Translations under genes and position numbers: made by a program
Notes under the pieces: generated by a model
Databases searched by the model: none
The model's input: the letters and a program-made list of their open reading frames with translations, nothing else
What the model was told of the DNA's origin: nothing
Origin: Clytia hemisphaerica
Taxonomy: Eukaryota; Cnidaria; Hydrozoa; Leptothecata; Clytiidae
DNA length: 64,000 nt
Direction of reading: 5' to 3'
NCBI GenBank assembly: GCA_902728285.1
Contig: CACVBU010000271.1
Span: 1,644,239 to 1,708,238, forward strand
Part shown: positions 47,921 through 60,231 of the stretch, one piece after another
Numbering within the stretch: the stretch's first letter is position 1
Layout: every line of letters begins with the position of its first letter

Positions 47921-48181
47921 ATGGGTCAGACCAACGAGCAGATTTACCCGAAAGCGAAATATCTGTTTCCTTTTTCCAGGAGAGAACTTTTTTTGAAGAA
48001 TGGGGAAACAGATTTCGATTTTGCAGGAAAGACCCAGTTTGCAGAGTATGGCAAGACTGCACTCGAGGAAAAATTCGGAAATACCAAGCTCCGCACTGGA
48101 AGAGTGCACCTGATAAATATTGGTCCGGACAAGGTGCACCTATACCTCGGAAATTGGTCCAAGAAGGCAAAAAATTGCTAA
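47921..48181 (+). CDS. Small candidate ORF with TATA-like box
   Basis: 86-aa ORF starting MGQTNEQIYPKAKYLF and ending NWSKKAKNC. A TATATAAG box lies at 47838-47845, about 80 bp upstream of the ATG, and the ATG is followed by G. The stretch is less AT-rich than its surroundings, so several frames are open; this is weak evidence. A short upstream ATG frame (from 47876) ends before it. No family recognised. A transposon with inverted ends (48292-49205) begins about 110 bp downstream. Confidence 0.25.
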   Translation: MGQTNEQIYPKAKYLFPFSRRELFLKNGETDFDFAGKTQFAEYGKTALEEKFGNTKLRTGRVHLINIGPDKVHLYLGNWSKKAKNC

Positions 48182-48291
48182 AATTAGCTGCACAAACTCG
48201 CTTCCTCGTTTTTTCTCTTCGCTCCGTAACGGTCTGTCCAATTGCGTGCGTCCGTATTCAATACATCGGATACGCGTTTGACAGAGAAGTA

Positions 48292-49205
48292 ATAGTACCG
48301 TAGAATCGTCTAATATCGACATGCGTCTTCTAAAGTCGACACCGGATCTGTAAAATAATCAAAACAAATCTTGATTGAAATTCTTGGTATTATTCTTATC
48401 AAACAAGTTCATCCATCAAACTAGAAGTTCAATAAACATTGCAATCCTTTCAATTAAAAAAACAGCCAAATTATAAGAAGTTTTACACAGCACACGAAAC
48501 GCATGCAAACTTCCTTGTAACTTTCTCATGTCCATCATTAAAATTTTACAACTTCATCAGTGCTGCAAATAACGGCCCGTGACCGTTAATAACCGGTCAT
48601 TTTAAGCTAATATGTGTGTTTTTTCCCATGAAATTTTGATGGTTTCATTATTAGTGCTTTCTGATTGAGTAATCACCGGCCAACTTGAAATTCCTTATTT
48701 GCAGCACTGCTTCATTACGCTTCAAGTCACGTGATAAAAATAATTCGCGCGCTTAGCCTGGTTTCCCCTTCCTTATTTATCAAAAACAAATGCTTTAGGC
48801 GCTAACAGGCCGCACGCCGTGATGGCCAGTATGGCGGTCACGTTAAATTCAAAAGGAAATCGGTTTATTTTTATTATTTTCGGTTCACGGTAAAAAAGTC
48901 TACTAAAAAATTCCTTGCGTGCAAAATGTTGATTTGATTTGAATATCTTTGTTCCGTTGAATGAAAGCAGGCTAATTAGTTTTTAGTGACTACATCGTCA
49001 AAGTTTTCTTTTCGAAAAAATCCCACTTCACGTTTCTTACATTTCAACAATCTGTGATGTGATAGGGATAGTACAATTTAGTAATTGATTGATAACTTTG
49101 GTATGTATTTGTTTATGTTTGATTTTTTATTTCGAAGACCAGCCTACAGTTATGTCCAAATAACAAGACGCATATGTCGATATTAAACGACTCTACGGTA
49201 CTACA
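48292..49205. mobile_element. TIR element with TACCGTAGA...CTACGGTA ends
   Basis: Inverted ends of about 35 bp (TAGTACCGTAGAATCGTCTA and AAACGACTCTACGGTACTA). Each continues with a TCGACAT-type word. A smaller element with related TCGACA ends is at 59690-59882. No ORF. Confidence 0.75.
48558..48709. mobile_element. hAT-like MITE, CAGTGCTGCAAATAA ends
   Basis: 152 bp, ends CAGTGCTGCAAATAA and complement, flanked by CTTCAT on both sides. Nested inside the element 48292-49205. Confidence 0.8.
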
Positions 49206-50780
49206 TGAACCATGTCCAGTAATGTCCACTGGGGTGTCTACCTAATATTTATTGAGGCTAATTCGCGGCTAAAGATGGTATTGCTCCACAACAGTGTTTT
49301 TTTCTTTGTTTTGAATTGTTTCTAGCCATTCGTACATCATTTTAGGCCCAAAACCCCAGCTCAATTTTTCTTGCTCGCTCTGCTTGCTCGTTGTCCCGCA
49401 TTTCCATTTTCAGAAACAGATTTTCATTTCTAGGAATAAGATGTGACCAACCAAGATCTGTTTGACCAACAGATCAAATTTTCCAGGAAGGCTATGATGC
49501 CTCTGGGAAACATATGTTTAACAGTGTGTCTCAAACCGCGATATTTCGAGAGCACGGAAGCGCATCAAAACACCAGCTTTTTTAGAGTTTTGTCTCGTTT
49601 ACCCAAACGCTGCAATCCTGCGTAGGCTTTGGGCTCAAGACTAGAACCCCCAATACGAGACATTGGCCTGACCGAAAAAAAATCATCATCATCAATTTTG
49701 TTAATTGTCAGAGTCGTTTACTCACTGGAAATACGCAACTTTCTGAAGTTTCGTTTTTTTTCGGTTGTGCTTCATTTTAAAAATAACGAAGATGAAAAGT
49801 TACCATCAATCCCGCGAGTAAAAGAAAGTACTCCGACTAGTCTACGAAAAGTGCGCTCGCGCGGCGAATAGAATATCTCGCAAATTAATATATGCATAAA
49901 ACTGACGAAATCCTTTCTTTTTTATGCTTAGGTGACGTCACCATTGATCCTGACTCGACAATGGAGAAACCAAATTTGGGCAATGTATAATTATTACGAG
50001 CGGCCGAGAAAGTTTGTGTGACGCAAAAATTGCGCGATAAACGAAGCCCTAGAAGAACGCCCACTGAAAATTGAAACCAGGAATTTATTGAATATTTCAC
50101 TAATGAAGTATCAAACTTTTTGTTTTTTGTAATTATTATAAATTCATAATTTTTAAATACTATTTTTTGAATGTCAAAGGACAATTAAAGTGAATTTAAG
50201 CTGATTGGGTGGATATTGGGCGGACGGGCGTTTTGCACGTGCCGAGATTGGAAATTAAATCAGAGTAAAAGACGGGGGCGTCTTTAGTATGTAATATTAA
50301 TTCATTATTCTTTTATTTTTATTTTTCGCGAATGAAAAATGAATTTTTGATTTTTGAATTAAGAAAATATAGTATAATATATTGTATTTGATTGTCAATG
50401 CCAAAAGATACTTACGAATAATCTGCTGTGTTGCTTCGCTATTTACCCCCGGATTGTTTTAGTAGGCACTTCGGTCACGTAAATAAAAACACGTGTATAT
50501 GTTGAAGCCGACTGTGGACTGACCGCAATTGCAATTACATAAATTATTGTGGAGGGAACGCTTGAGACGAATGTTTGGGAAATCAAAAAGACAACTTTTG
50601 TGAGAATGTTGAGTTTTGTTTATATGGCTGCTGTTTGTGACGCACTGTTTAAAAAAGGTCCTCGCTGGATGCTTTTGATGGGTTAATTTATCAAAACACT
50701 CTCTGGTCTAAAATGCTTACAAAGAGTACTCTTTTAATGACTCGAGTAGCTACTAAGAAGAAGAAGCGAATGGGTCATTC
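48750..50780. other. Intergenic, no supported gene
   Basis: Apart from the end of the TIR element at 49205, I see only AT-rich sequence with short incidental ORFs on both strands (for example around 49443-49625 and 49629-49871). A (CATCAT) run is at 49683-49695. Confidence 0.5.
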
Positions 50781-50786
50781 ATATTG

Positions 50787-50965
50787 ACCTTTTTTCAAAG
50801 AGGACGTCCTGTTGAATAATTATGTAATCCAGCCATAAAAACAATGATAGAGCCATGCATAATTACTGTATCATACATATTGTAATAATTATGCATGGTT
50901 TTATCATTGTTTTTCTGCTGGACTACATGTTTATTCAACAGGGTGGCCTCTTTTTGAAAAAAGGT
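50787..50965. mobile_element. Palindromic MITE, copy 2
   Basis: Ends GACCTTTTTTCAAAGAGGAC and GAAAAAAGGTC; the interior (AATAATTATGTAATCCAGC, CCATGCATAATTA) is the same as in 8464-8642. Confidence 0.85.
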
Positions 50966-51252
50966 CTATTCTTTATAGAAGTAAAGTAAAAAAGAAAGTT
51001 TGAAAAAAATATGTGAAATATTATACCTTTCAATGAAAATGAGAGGTAGACTCTCCAGGTATTCATGACTTTTATGGTCCTAAAAATTCATCTATGGCTT
51101 TAATATAAAAGCTGAGAGTAATCGAAACATTTAAAACTTTCGTGCATGTTCCATTTTTTCTCGCCGTAGCAAGTCTACCATTTTAGATATTTCGCGCGCT
51201 TTTTGAAATCGAAAGTGATTAGTTGGGATTTATTGATAAAAATTGACCGTCA

Positions 51253-51964
51253 AGGCCGGTGTCCACTTTCGCGCGAAGCGCGCGAAACTTTTCACGGTAT
51301 TTGTAACGTCATTGGTTTTTAACCTTTTTGCTCAGCGACACATCAATTCCAAAGTTGAGAACTGCTTGAAGACGAACGAAAACGAGAAGAAGCGTATGTA
51401 CGGAGAACGCGTTCGACAATCCGAAAATGGAACATTCACACCAATCGTTTTCGCGGCTAAAGTTGCAATGGGCGTGGAATGCATTCGTTTCTATCAACGA
51501 CTATCCGAGTTGTTGGCCGACAAGCGAAAGGTTCCCCAGTCAATCGTGACGAATAAATTGAGAACATTGATTTGCTTTTCACTTTTACGTTCAACCGTAA
51601 GGTGTTTACGTGGATCACGGGGAAAAATATTCACCCCAAAAAACATTTTATAGATTATTATTTTACTTTTTATCTTTCGAGTCTTTTCAGTTTCTTGTCG
51701 TTCTGGTCTTTTCAGGTTGTTTTTTGTGTGTGTGGCCCAATTTTTTGGGGTTTTTCTCTTTTTTTTATATATAGTGCAATATATATAAAAAAAGTATAGA
51801 AAAATTAATTGTATATATCTTCTTTTGTGTTTAGTTAAAATTTGTAACGTCATTGGTTGCTTCTTCGCGCGAAACTTTTTTATGACGTAATCATCTTTTC
51901 TTCAGGCAAAAAGGGTTAAGAAAAATCTTTCGCGCGCTTCGCACGAAAGTGGACATCGGGCTTC
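51253..51964. mobile_element. TIR element carrying a retrotransposon Pol fragment
   Basis: Terminal repeats GGCCGGTGTCCACTTTCGCG and its complement enclose 712 bp. Inside, the plus-strand frame about 51345-51635 encodes NEKKRMYGERVRQSENGTF, VAMGVECIRFYQRLSELLAD and NKLRTLICFSLLRSTVRCLR. These resemble the C-terminal region of retroelement polyproteins common in marine invertebrate genomes. Short direct repeats TTTGTAACGTCATTGGTT flank it (51299 and 51841). It looks like a captured fragment. Related ends occur at 185-415. Confidence 0.65.
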
Positions 51965-52249
51965 AGTCGAACATGATTTTTTCTTAACTACGATTTTGTG
52001 TTTCCGGGGGTTTTGTTGTTAGGAATTGATTAACTAACAGTTAGGTAGGGTCAGGGTTGCTAGTAACGGCTTGTCACTGTGCCGTGTGCATACTCGGCGC
52101 CTTGAGCCCCGCAGGGTTGCTAGTAACGGCTCGAATTTCAGTCAGGTTAAAAAAGGGGTACTTTTACCCATATTATAATAACATTATCCCTGTCTTTTTT
52201 GTCATTCTATAAGTATTTACAAATTTTTTTTCTGTGCGAGTGTGACTCA

Positions 52250-52316
52250 ACAGATAGCGCGCTGGGTTTCTGATCAGAGATTCTTTCATTTGGTGGTTCG
52301 AATCCCGGTCGGGTTG
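52250..52316 (+). tRNA. tRNA-derived sequence (SINE head or pseudogene)
   Basis: A-box-like GACTCAACAGATAGCGCGC and a strong B-box GGTTCGAATCCCGG are spaced as in a tRNA. The anticodon arm does not fold cleanly. Confidence 0.4.
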
Positions 52317-52439
52317 ATATTTGGAGAAAGTTTAAATATCAAATTCATAGAAAAGCTAGTAGAAATCAGAAAACAATTCTCAGAAAGTCAGAAAATAGAA
52401 AAGGAGATAGAGAGATAGGAAGTAGAAAAACAGAAGGGG

Positions 52440-54990
52440 AATGTTCGGTTGACGGTCAATTTCTATCACCTTCCTTATAATTTGGGGGCTACTTCTGTGA
52501 AGGACCGGTGCGGTGAGGCCCGGAATTCCCGAGTTATTTTTTCCAAGTTAAAAAAAACCGAGTTATCCCGAGTTATGACGTCATTTTTGAAATTTAGTGA
52601 CGTCATTTTACATTTCGTAACTCGGTTTATCTTGCTTCCTTTAGTTTAACTTTCCGAGTTATTTTCCATTTTTTAACTCGGGTATTTTTTCTTTCTTTAG
52701 CTTTCCAAGTTATTTTTCTTCATAAAAAACACCAGCTTTAATCTATTGATCGAAACCATATGTCTGAGCAAGAGTTTTTGCAATACCCCTTGAGAGACTA
52801 TTTTTCCGATTTTTAACACAAAATTACCAGATTTTTCATATTTCGTAATTTTTTGATGGTTTCAGAAAGTCAATTGCTATTTTTTTACCCAAAGCCCATT
52901 TTGTTCAAGTACTCTGCCCCTGGATCTCTTGGATGTGGCAAAGACCCGGTGAGAGACCCCTACCCGCTAGAAAATTTGATATACACCCTACAGTTTCAGC
53001 CCCTCTGGAAAATTGTCTTCGTTGTCATCCCTGTTTGAATCTTAATGGAAAAAAATGCATTCCGAAACCATCCCCACTAAATTGTTTGACCTAAAAACAA
53101 TAAAATTTTTATTCCCATTGTAAGATTTCCATAGAATGAAATTTTCATCCCACTGTGGGAAGCAAGCAGCTCCATGGGGCTGTGAGACAGGGTGTCTTGG
53201 ATCGGAATTTAGCGAAAAATGGTTGGAATTTAGGCACTTATTGACATCATGTAGGTATACTCATTGGGAGTTTGGCTATGCTATTAGATCTTCAACTCAA
53301 GACTTCTAACTAGCAATAACTTTCATTAAGGTGCCACTGCAGCAAACCAAACACATAGAGTTGAATTTGTGTTCAAAAGGAATGATCTTAGCCCTACAGT
53401 AATTTTTGTTAAGAGTGACCTCTCATCTGAGACAAAATTCTTTCAAATGCTAACAAATGTGTCAAGGGAGTGATTTACAGTCTACTTAGAGTGACATCCA
53501 TGCCTTGTCTTACACGTTTTTTGTAAGAACAATTTCATAAGAATAAGAGGCTGAAATTTGGCCAAAACCTAAGAACAAATTAAGAAGAATCTGAGCCTCA
53601 GATTTCAGAAATTACTGAAAAGTACAAGTTTCCATTTTCATTAATATTGACATTTAAGCCTTAAAAACTCATATGAAATTAAGAGCAGCCCAACCAGAAT
53701 CATATGACTTACTGGTTTTTCCTATAAAAAGCGTGTATCTGAAGATACTGCAAAATAACTGTTCAAATGCCTTGAGTAGAGTAATATTTTTAACCTATGA
53801 AGAGCGCTTACTGCGCTTTATAACTACTTGTGGGTATAAAAAGGGAATTTCCCAGAAAAGGGAATTTCCTTAGATTCATTAACTCTCCAGGGATAAGAAA
53901 AAGACAAACTGACATTTCAAAATGAGTAATCAGATCAAAATAACTCCGGAAAGGTCTTTTTGATGATGATAAAACAATAGAGAGACCGTAAGATAAGAAT
54001 GCTACCGTTAAGCGGAACTAAAATACTGAAAAACGCGCAAACGCAAACGCAAAATTATGAGATGTTTGCCCAACTTCCTTATGCGTGAAGCTACGAATGC
54101 CATCCTCGGTCGCTTTAGGCTCCCTGCGGTGGCAATAAGCTTGACTTGCAAAAAAGAATTACTCCGGTCTTCCCCATATGATATTTCGAAAAACTTATTG
54201 CTGATGAGTCGGTGATGAGTCTACGAAAAGAGAAATGAGTGAACCGGATCTTAAAAACCATGAAAAATGAAGTTGAAACTGACTTTGGCATCGGAACAAA
54301 CAAAGGGTAGTTTTTTTCTTTTCTTCCGTTTCTTACTGAAAGAGAATATTTTGTTTTATGCATCCTGTCTCGGAAGAAGAAAACCGATTCAAAAAAAAAA
54401 TATGCGGTTAAATGAATTTGACCTAAATTTTTGCCTAAATCTGATGTTTCTGAATTAAAGATTTTAAACTGCGGTGGGTTGTTGTATTGATATCATAAAT
54501 TAAAAAAAAAATGCTAATAACTTCTAAGAAGTGACAACCGAACAGCTGACAGAAGTCGAGAACTGGAAAAACAATGACAGCACTCAGTGGAAAAAGGAAA
54601 CATCATGCTTTTTTCTCTATCATTAGTAAAACAAAAGCATCAACAATAGCGCTAAGGAAATAATGCAATTCCTTTTCTTCACAAAAATGTGATTCATAAT
54701 GTAATCCCGCAGACAGATGTAAGGCGCCTGTTGGAATTCAGTAAGGAGGGAATCAATACGTTAGTCTCCAGGGTAACATCTGCATCATCATCTTTGAACG
54801 TTCGTCAATGTGTTGTGAAAATACTCTATTCTTTTAATTATCAGCATTTTTTGTTTAGATAGTTAATCAGCAAAGGCTATACTTTTTGTATGCGTGTATC
54901 CCCTAATGCTGCTATTCCTACACGTAGATGCAGATAAGAACTTTACAAAGTAATTTTGCATTTCGAAATAAATAGTTCATCATCATTCAT
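52440..54990. other. Intergenic, decayed repeats only
   Basis: 52530-52710 is built from repeated CCGAGTTAT/AACTCGG words, like the word-MITEs elsewhere. 52910-53175 matches 62815-62995. 53735-54990 shows nothing I can name; the short ORFs at 54115-54458 lack support. Confidence 0.45.
53508..53735 (+). repeat. Diverged ATAAGAAC-family MITE
   Basis: Starts TTACACGTTTTTTGTAAGAAC and ends CCTATAAAAAGCGTGTA. Interior has GAGGCTGAAATTTGGCC, CTGAGCCTCAGATTTCAG. A related partial copy without clear ends is at 10670-10760. Confidence 0.6.
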
Positions 54991-54995
54991 GTGTG

Positions 54996-55262
54996 CATGT
55001 ATTACACGTTTTTTTTTTTATAAGAACAAACTATATAAGAACATAAGGCTTCGAGGCCCAAAAATTTAAGAACATTCTAAGAACATTCTAAGGCTTTGGA
55101 GACTTAAAACATGCATTTTCTTAAGAAATTACATCAAAATGCTCAAAAAATGTTGAAAATAAGAACATTTTAAGAACATTTTTAGGCTTCAAATCCAAAA
55201 AACTAAGAACATCCGAAGCCTTCGAAAAATTTTGACGTTCTTATAAAAAAAAAAACGTGTAA
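54996..55262 (+). repeat. ATAAGAAC-family MITE, best-preserved ends
   Basis: Starts TTACACG followed by a T run and ATAAGAACA; ends TTCTTAT, an A run and CGTGTAA. Interior repeats AAGAACATTCTAAGAACATT and AGGCTT words as in 22612-22797. Confidence 0.75.
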
Positions 55263-56074
55263 GGAAAGTCTTAAATAATCCTGAAAATACGTCATTGCAA
55301 TCCACAAGCTCTGATTGTTAAAATATATTCCAACCTTCATACGCCTATTATGGAGTTGGTATTTTGCGGCGCCCTATTAAGAAATATATTTTTGGAAATT
55401 CGGGGAGAGAAGCGAGAATGAAAATTTTTTTAAATACTTTTCCCTTTTGGGCTTGAAACTGCTAATTTTAGAGTGTAAAAAAGCGAAGGGGTACCAAAAT
55501 TAGCCATCAGAGTTGCCTTTAACGCCCCTTTTAACGCTACCCAAAAGTCGGCTAATGAGAGAGGACTGCCCCCCCCCTGCCCAACGCTATTGTATTACAC
55601 GTGTCTTTTCTGCTCTAAGAGTTGTAATTAGAAGTCTATCCATTTAAACGTTTATAGCTGATGATGTAAATAATTGTGAAAAAAGAATTAAATAGCTATA
55701 GAAATGTATATGAGATAATTGCAGTCTTCACAGGGTTAAAATAACAAAATACCATTTAATGGACATGGAATATAATTATACTTAATGATGGTACCGTGAA
55801 CTTTGTGTTGTTCAATTTAGAGCACAAAGATAATTAGAAAATGGAAAACAAAACTGATTAAACTATTATAAATTACCCGTTTTCAATAAATTGCTATAAT
55901 TTGCTTATTGTTTTCTAAAAGATAATTTGTGTTTGTTTTATCAGTTTGGAATTAATTGTTTCCTTTCCTAGTATTTATAAATACCAGTTTGCCAGACAAG
56001 TTCAATTATGAAAATGATCTATAATTAGTACAAACAGAACTTAAAAATTGTGATGTATACACCCCTTCTCACAG

Positions 56075-56352
56075 ACCCGGTAGGATTTTTCAGCCAGTAG
56101 GGGTAAATGTAATGGACTGAAACTCGATGGGGTTGACATTCCAATATTTTTCATGACCGGGGACTTGAACTATTTTTGTTTTCAAGTCAGAAGATTCAGT
56201 GGGGATTGAAAAATAGCATAACATTTTGCAGTGAGGATTGCTTTATTTGATTATTTTCAGTGGGGACAAAAATGGGAGGATAATTTTCCACCGGGGGATA
56301 TTTTGGCCAGTTGTTTCAGTGGGAAGGGTTCCTAGTGGGTTTGTGAGAAAGA
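56075..56352. mobile_element. G/C-run MITE, CAGTGGGGA word
   Basis: Ends TCTCACAGACCCGGTAGGA and CCTAGTGGGTTTGTGAGA; words TTCAGTGGGGA and variants inside. Related, opposite-sense sequence with CCCCACT words is at 52910-53175 and 62815-62995. Confidence 0.6.
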
Positions 56353-56529
56353 GGTTATATATTATGTGTTTGGCCTACCTTTTCTGAGGGTTGTTTTTGG
56401 AATTTATTTTAGCTTGAAAGATTTTAAGTCACCATAACCCCAAGAGAAACTTACCCTAATTTTTGTCTTTAAGTTAGGGTGGTTGGTTCAAAAGAAAAGA
56501 ATAAGAGATTCGCCATTGACGGACACTAT

Positions 56530-56765
56530 TGATTTTATAAGAACAAAGAGGCTTGAAATCGGAAAAAAATAAGAACAATGCTGAGCCTAGAATTACTCAA
56601 TTTAAAGCAATTTAGTGGTCAAAGTAGTAAAAATTGGGTATAACGCCTAAAATACTTCAATTTCACCCTATGAATAAGAACAGGATAAGAACAATTTGAG
56701 GCTCAAATTACCAAAAAAAGCCTCGTCAAAAATCTAATAGTTCTTGTAAAAAAAATGAGTGTATT
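56530..56765 (+). repeat. Diverged ATAAGAAC-family MITE
   Basis: Inverted ends (ATTTTATAAGAACAAAGAGG ... GTTCTTGTAAAAAAAATG), with GAGGCT words and paired internal segments around 56570-56700. Confidence 0.6.
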
Positions 56766-57462
56766 GCATAGGCTTTAACGTTTTTCTAAATATAAAGTAG
56801 GGGCGGGAGATCATGACTTTCAATTTCCACGACGGGTTATCGAGGCAGGGGTGTCTATGTGACAGCTTTGAAACATCATGAAAGGAAACATTGTCGTGAA
56901 AGTTAACTTTGCTACGGTATTTCGACATTTTTCATCATTAAATTCTCAAGGATATATCCTAAATTAAAAATTAACTAACAAAAAAAATGGAGTTAGTATT
57001 TACACAAGAGGTATTTCTAGCAAAAACATTATATACATTAAATGCTAAGATAAAAACATTTCGTAAAATTTCATTAAAATTCACAACCTTTTTGTATTTA
57101 TTTTGATTTTAGATGTAAAGAAAATGAAGAATAGAAAGAAACGAGCGTGACATTGTAAACCGGCATACAAGCTACTGACAAAATTATTTTTATAACTCAG
57201 AATTTAAGTGACGACTAAATTTTGACATTTGAAAATTAAACGCTACTGATTCGTGACCGAAATTTAACCTATGATCGGTCAATGTCATATTTTTAGAAAC
57301 GGTGACATCTATATTGCCATTGCAACTTCTATTCATTCAAAAATGCGTTTCAAAGCTCCAATTCTCTACAAAGCGGTATGAGTAATAATTTTTAGTTCAA
57401 ACGTATGAGAAAATTTTGAAAAAAAAAATGAAAAATTTCATTAAAAAATCTAGAAAAAAGGT

Positions 57463-60231
57463 TTATATGCATGATTGTGATTGATTATACATAGATTGAG
57501 CTGCTTGACTTAGTAAGTCCATGTTTGGAAACATTGGAAAAGATGATGTCGTTGAGGTAGTCGGAAGTGCTGCTTCCGGGGAGCTATCTGCATTTGTTAG
57601 GTCTCCTCCTGTTGGTGGGGGAACTGGGGGAGGATTGTACCACATATTTGCATACATTGATGATTGGACTGCAGACTGGAAGAAGCTGGATGCAGTAGTC
57701 GGGATTGCGTGTACTGAAGAGGCCGGAGTATGCGAGTAGGTGGGTGCAGACGATGAAAAGGTGATTGCTGAAGGTGATGGAGGGGTTAGATGACTAGCTG
57801 CCAGTGCGGACGCAGCCTTTAGTGAGTTCTCCCATTGAGTGACAGGGACCCGCGTTTCACCGTTGTATACTGATTGTATAGTTGGACTAATAGGTGGGAC
57901 GCCTCCACTTTTGACGATCTTCTTCAGTTTGGATCGTTTGTTTTGAAACCAGATTTTGATTTGTGTTTGTGTGAGATTGAGTTCAGCTGAAAACGAAATT
58001 GAAACAGATTAAATAAGATGATTTTTATTGAACAAATTATCCCAATGACCCCCAATGAACGCAACGAATTCAAGCACAGTGAACTCTCGAACTAGAAAGG
58101 GGAATCTTATTCGGTCGAATTACGGAGAGATTAGAGTTATAGAAAGTATTTTTACGAGGGTTTGTCCTTGACGAAAACTTGGAACAAGTTCAAATCATAG
58201 AAAGATTCGGATAATAAAAGTTCGAATAAGCGAGAGTCTACTGTATTGCGGTTTCCTACAAAGTAAAGATTTTCAGGCAAAAATATTGGATTGAAGTATT
58301 GTAAGTATGGAAAAAACATCTTCGAAAGATTAAATATTCAAATTACATACCTGCTAGTTCAGCTCGTTCTGGTAAAGCTAAATATTGTGTTCTACTGAAT
58401 CGTCGGTTAAGTTCGCGTAGTTGATGACTACTGTATATCGTTCTTGGCTTGCGTGATTTCCGCCCTCCAGCTCCGCCCTTCTTGTTGTTGTTTTTGTCGT
58501 TTTTATCATCACCATCTTTTGATTCTAGAAAGATTAAACAAGGCGAAATTATTTTCAAAGTTTCAGTTTTACAACTTACAGAAGAGGCTTTTCAGTTACA
58601 CGTTTTTTATAAGAACACAAGGCTTCGATGGCCAAAATCTTAAGAACAAGTTAAGAACATTTTTAGACATTTTTAAAACTCAAAAAGATTAAGACATCGT
58701 TCTTCTATTACATCTTTAAAAAAACGTAGGTTTCGAAAGAAGAAGAAAATTTTAGAATAGAAAACGAAAGTGATTGCCATGCCAAGAAAATATTGTTTAA
58801 GTTAAATTGAGAGACCTCCTTAAATTTGATGATGGAATGGTTTAAAGACCTCCCATGGGTAATTAAGTCAATTTTATCAGTGTTAGATAAAGTTTGGAGA
58901 GTCACGTCGAAAGAAATTTTCTGTCAAGCTACTTTATTAAAGTCCCGTCACAAGGTCTTGTTAACGGTCATAAACGTCGAGACATTTACGTTGAATTCCA
59001 ACTGAATTTGAATTCTTTATGAAGACTTTTGAGAAGTTGAGATCCAATATTAATTTTATATATTAAGTTTTTAGGAAAATAAGGAATGCTCGAGTGAAAA
59101 CAGGAATAGATTGTAATTTGAATATTGTCATTTTTCTAAATAAACACAGCAATATATTCAAAAATTATTTTTGTGAGAGAAGTTTTTTGACAAGATTTGC
59201 TTTCGCAGTGCTTTATGCTTTTATTGTACAATTTTTTTTGAATTCGTATTTTCTCGCAGATAATAAAAAGGCGATGATAATTAGTGATGTGCATTTAACA
59301 ATAACCCGATGTAATTTAGCGGTCTTTCTTTTATCTTAATTGCATTGCACTTATCAAGTCCCAATTGGGCATGCGAGCAACATATGATATCGTACAAAAA
59401 TATTTCACAGTTTTTGAGATTTATCAATTTTTAACAACATTTTTAGATTCAAATACTTCTACGCCTAATATAAAAATCAAATCTAGTGTTTGAATGTCAT
59501 CTAAAGATTTTTTTTTTTACGCCGTTTGAATTATTTCCCAAGGTCTTTTTCAATGATTTTCTTGAAATAATTAGTAAAATTTTTAAAAAATGAGCCTTTC
59601 TGACACATTTAAGTCTCCAATTGTTCTTGTTGTGTCCTTTATTTTTACCGCAAAATTGAGGTATTTTAGGCTTTACACCCTATACCGTAACTTGGTCTAA
59701 TGTCGACACCCTTCTTTAGAGATAGAAATAGTGGGAGGGAGTCGCTGATGGAAACTATATTTCTTTGCTTAGCGGCCAGAGAGGAGAAATCTTTTGTACA
59801 AGCGATTTCGACCTTCCTAATATTCCTACCTCTAAAACTGGATGTCGGAATTATAAAAGGGATGTCGACATTAGACCAACTTAAAGTATATTTACGATTT
59901 AGACAAGAATAAAAAGAATTTCATAATAAAACTGAAATATTTTCTTACCATCATCCGAACTTCCAGCTTTATCGTCTTCAGATTGATCTTCTGGTTTCGG
60001 GGAAACCGGTTTCAAATACGGGACATGTGACATCGTTGTAAAAGGCAACGAGAATCCAAATGGATTCATTTTCATTGTATCGTCCATCATCATTCCACCA
60101 AATCGGGGAATTTTCAACCCAGAAGGTGGCAGTAGTCCTTGAAATTGTGGCGGTGGTGGAAAACTCATTGCCGCACTTGCTAAACTTGGTGAAATAGCAT
60201 CGCTAGGTTTTTCATCGCTTGTTACAACCAT
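57463..60231 (-). CDS. Dlx: Distal-less/Dlx homeobox transcription factor (complete)
   Basis: Nuclear homeodomain transcription factor; the family patterns appendages, neural tissue and placode-like ectoderm. Three exons on the minus strand: 59949-60231 (ATG at 60231), 58351-58524 and 57463-57986 (stop at 57463), 326 aa in all. Introns are GTAAGA...TTCTAG and GTATGT...TTTCAG with split codons that rejoin in frame. The homeodomain starts with RKPRTIYSS, keeps NRRF and [13 protein letters not shown], and has the recognition helix [10 protein letters not shown], as in Dlx. The intron splits the homeobox after AELA, a Dlx-typical position. The N-terminal region is Pro/Met-rich with an acidic tail (residues about 80-94). 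The C-terminal 150 residues are Ser/Pro/Ala/Thr-rich. The coding sequence is intact. MITEs lie in intron 1. Confidence 0.96.
58596..58733 (+). repeat. ATAAGAAC-family MITE in Dlx intron 1
   Basis: Starts TTACACGTTTTTTATAAGAA and contains AAGGCTTCGATGGCCAAAAT and TTAAGAACAAGTTAAGAACA as at 22612-22797; ends in an A run plus CGTAGG. It lies about 75 bp upstream of the homeobox exon acceptor. Confidence 0.65.
59690..59882. mobile_element. MITE in Dlx intron 1 (TGGTCTAATGTCGACA ends)
   Basis: 193 bp with ends TTGGTCTAATGTCGACA and TGTCGACATTAGACCAA, flanked by TA-rich sequence; 66 bp from the end of exon 1. No coding capacity. Confidence 0.8.

Larger units (their letters stand above)
55263..57462. 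other. Region 3' of Dlx, repeats only
   Basis: Contains the MITEs at 56075 and 56530. 57000-57460 is AT-rich and may hold the Dlx 3' UTR; no clear AATAAA site stands out close to the stop. Confidence 0.45.

Noticed and set aside
47845..48303. 152-codon frame overlapping the 86-aa candidate
   Set aside because: It begins at GTG rather than ATG and has no supporting context.
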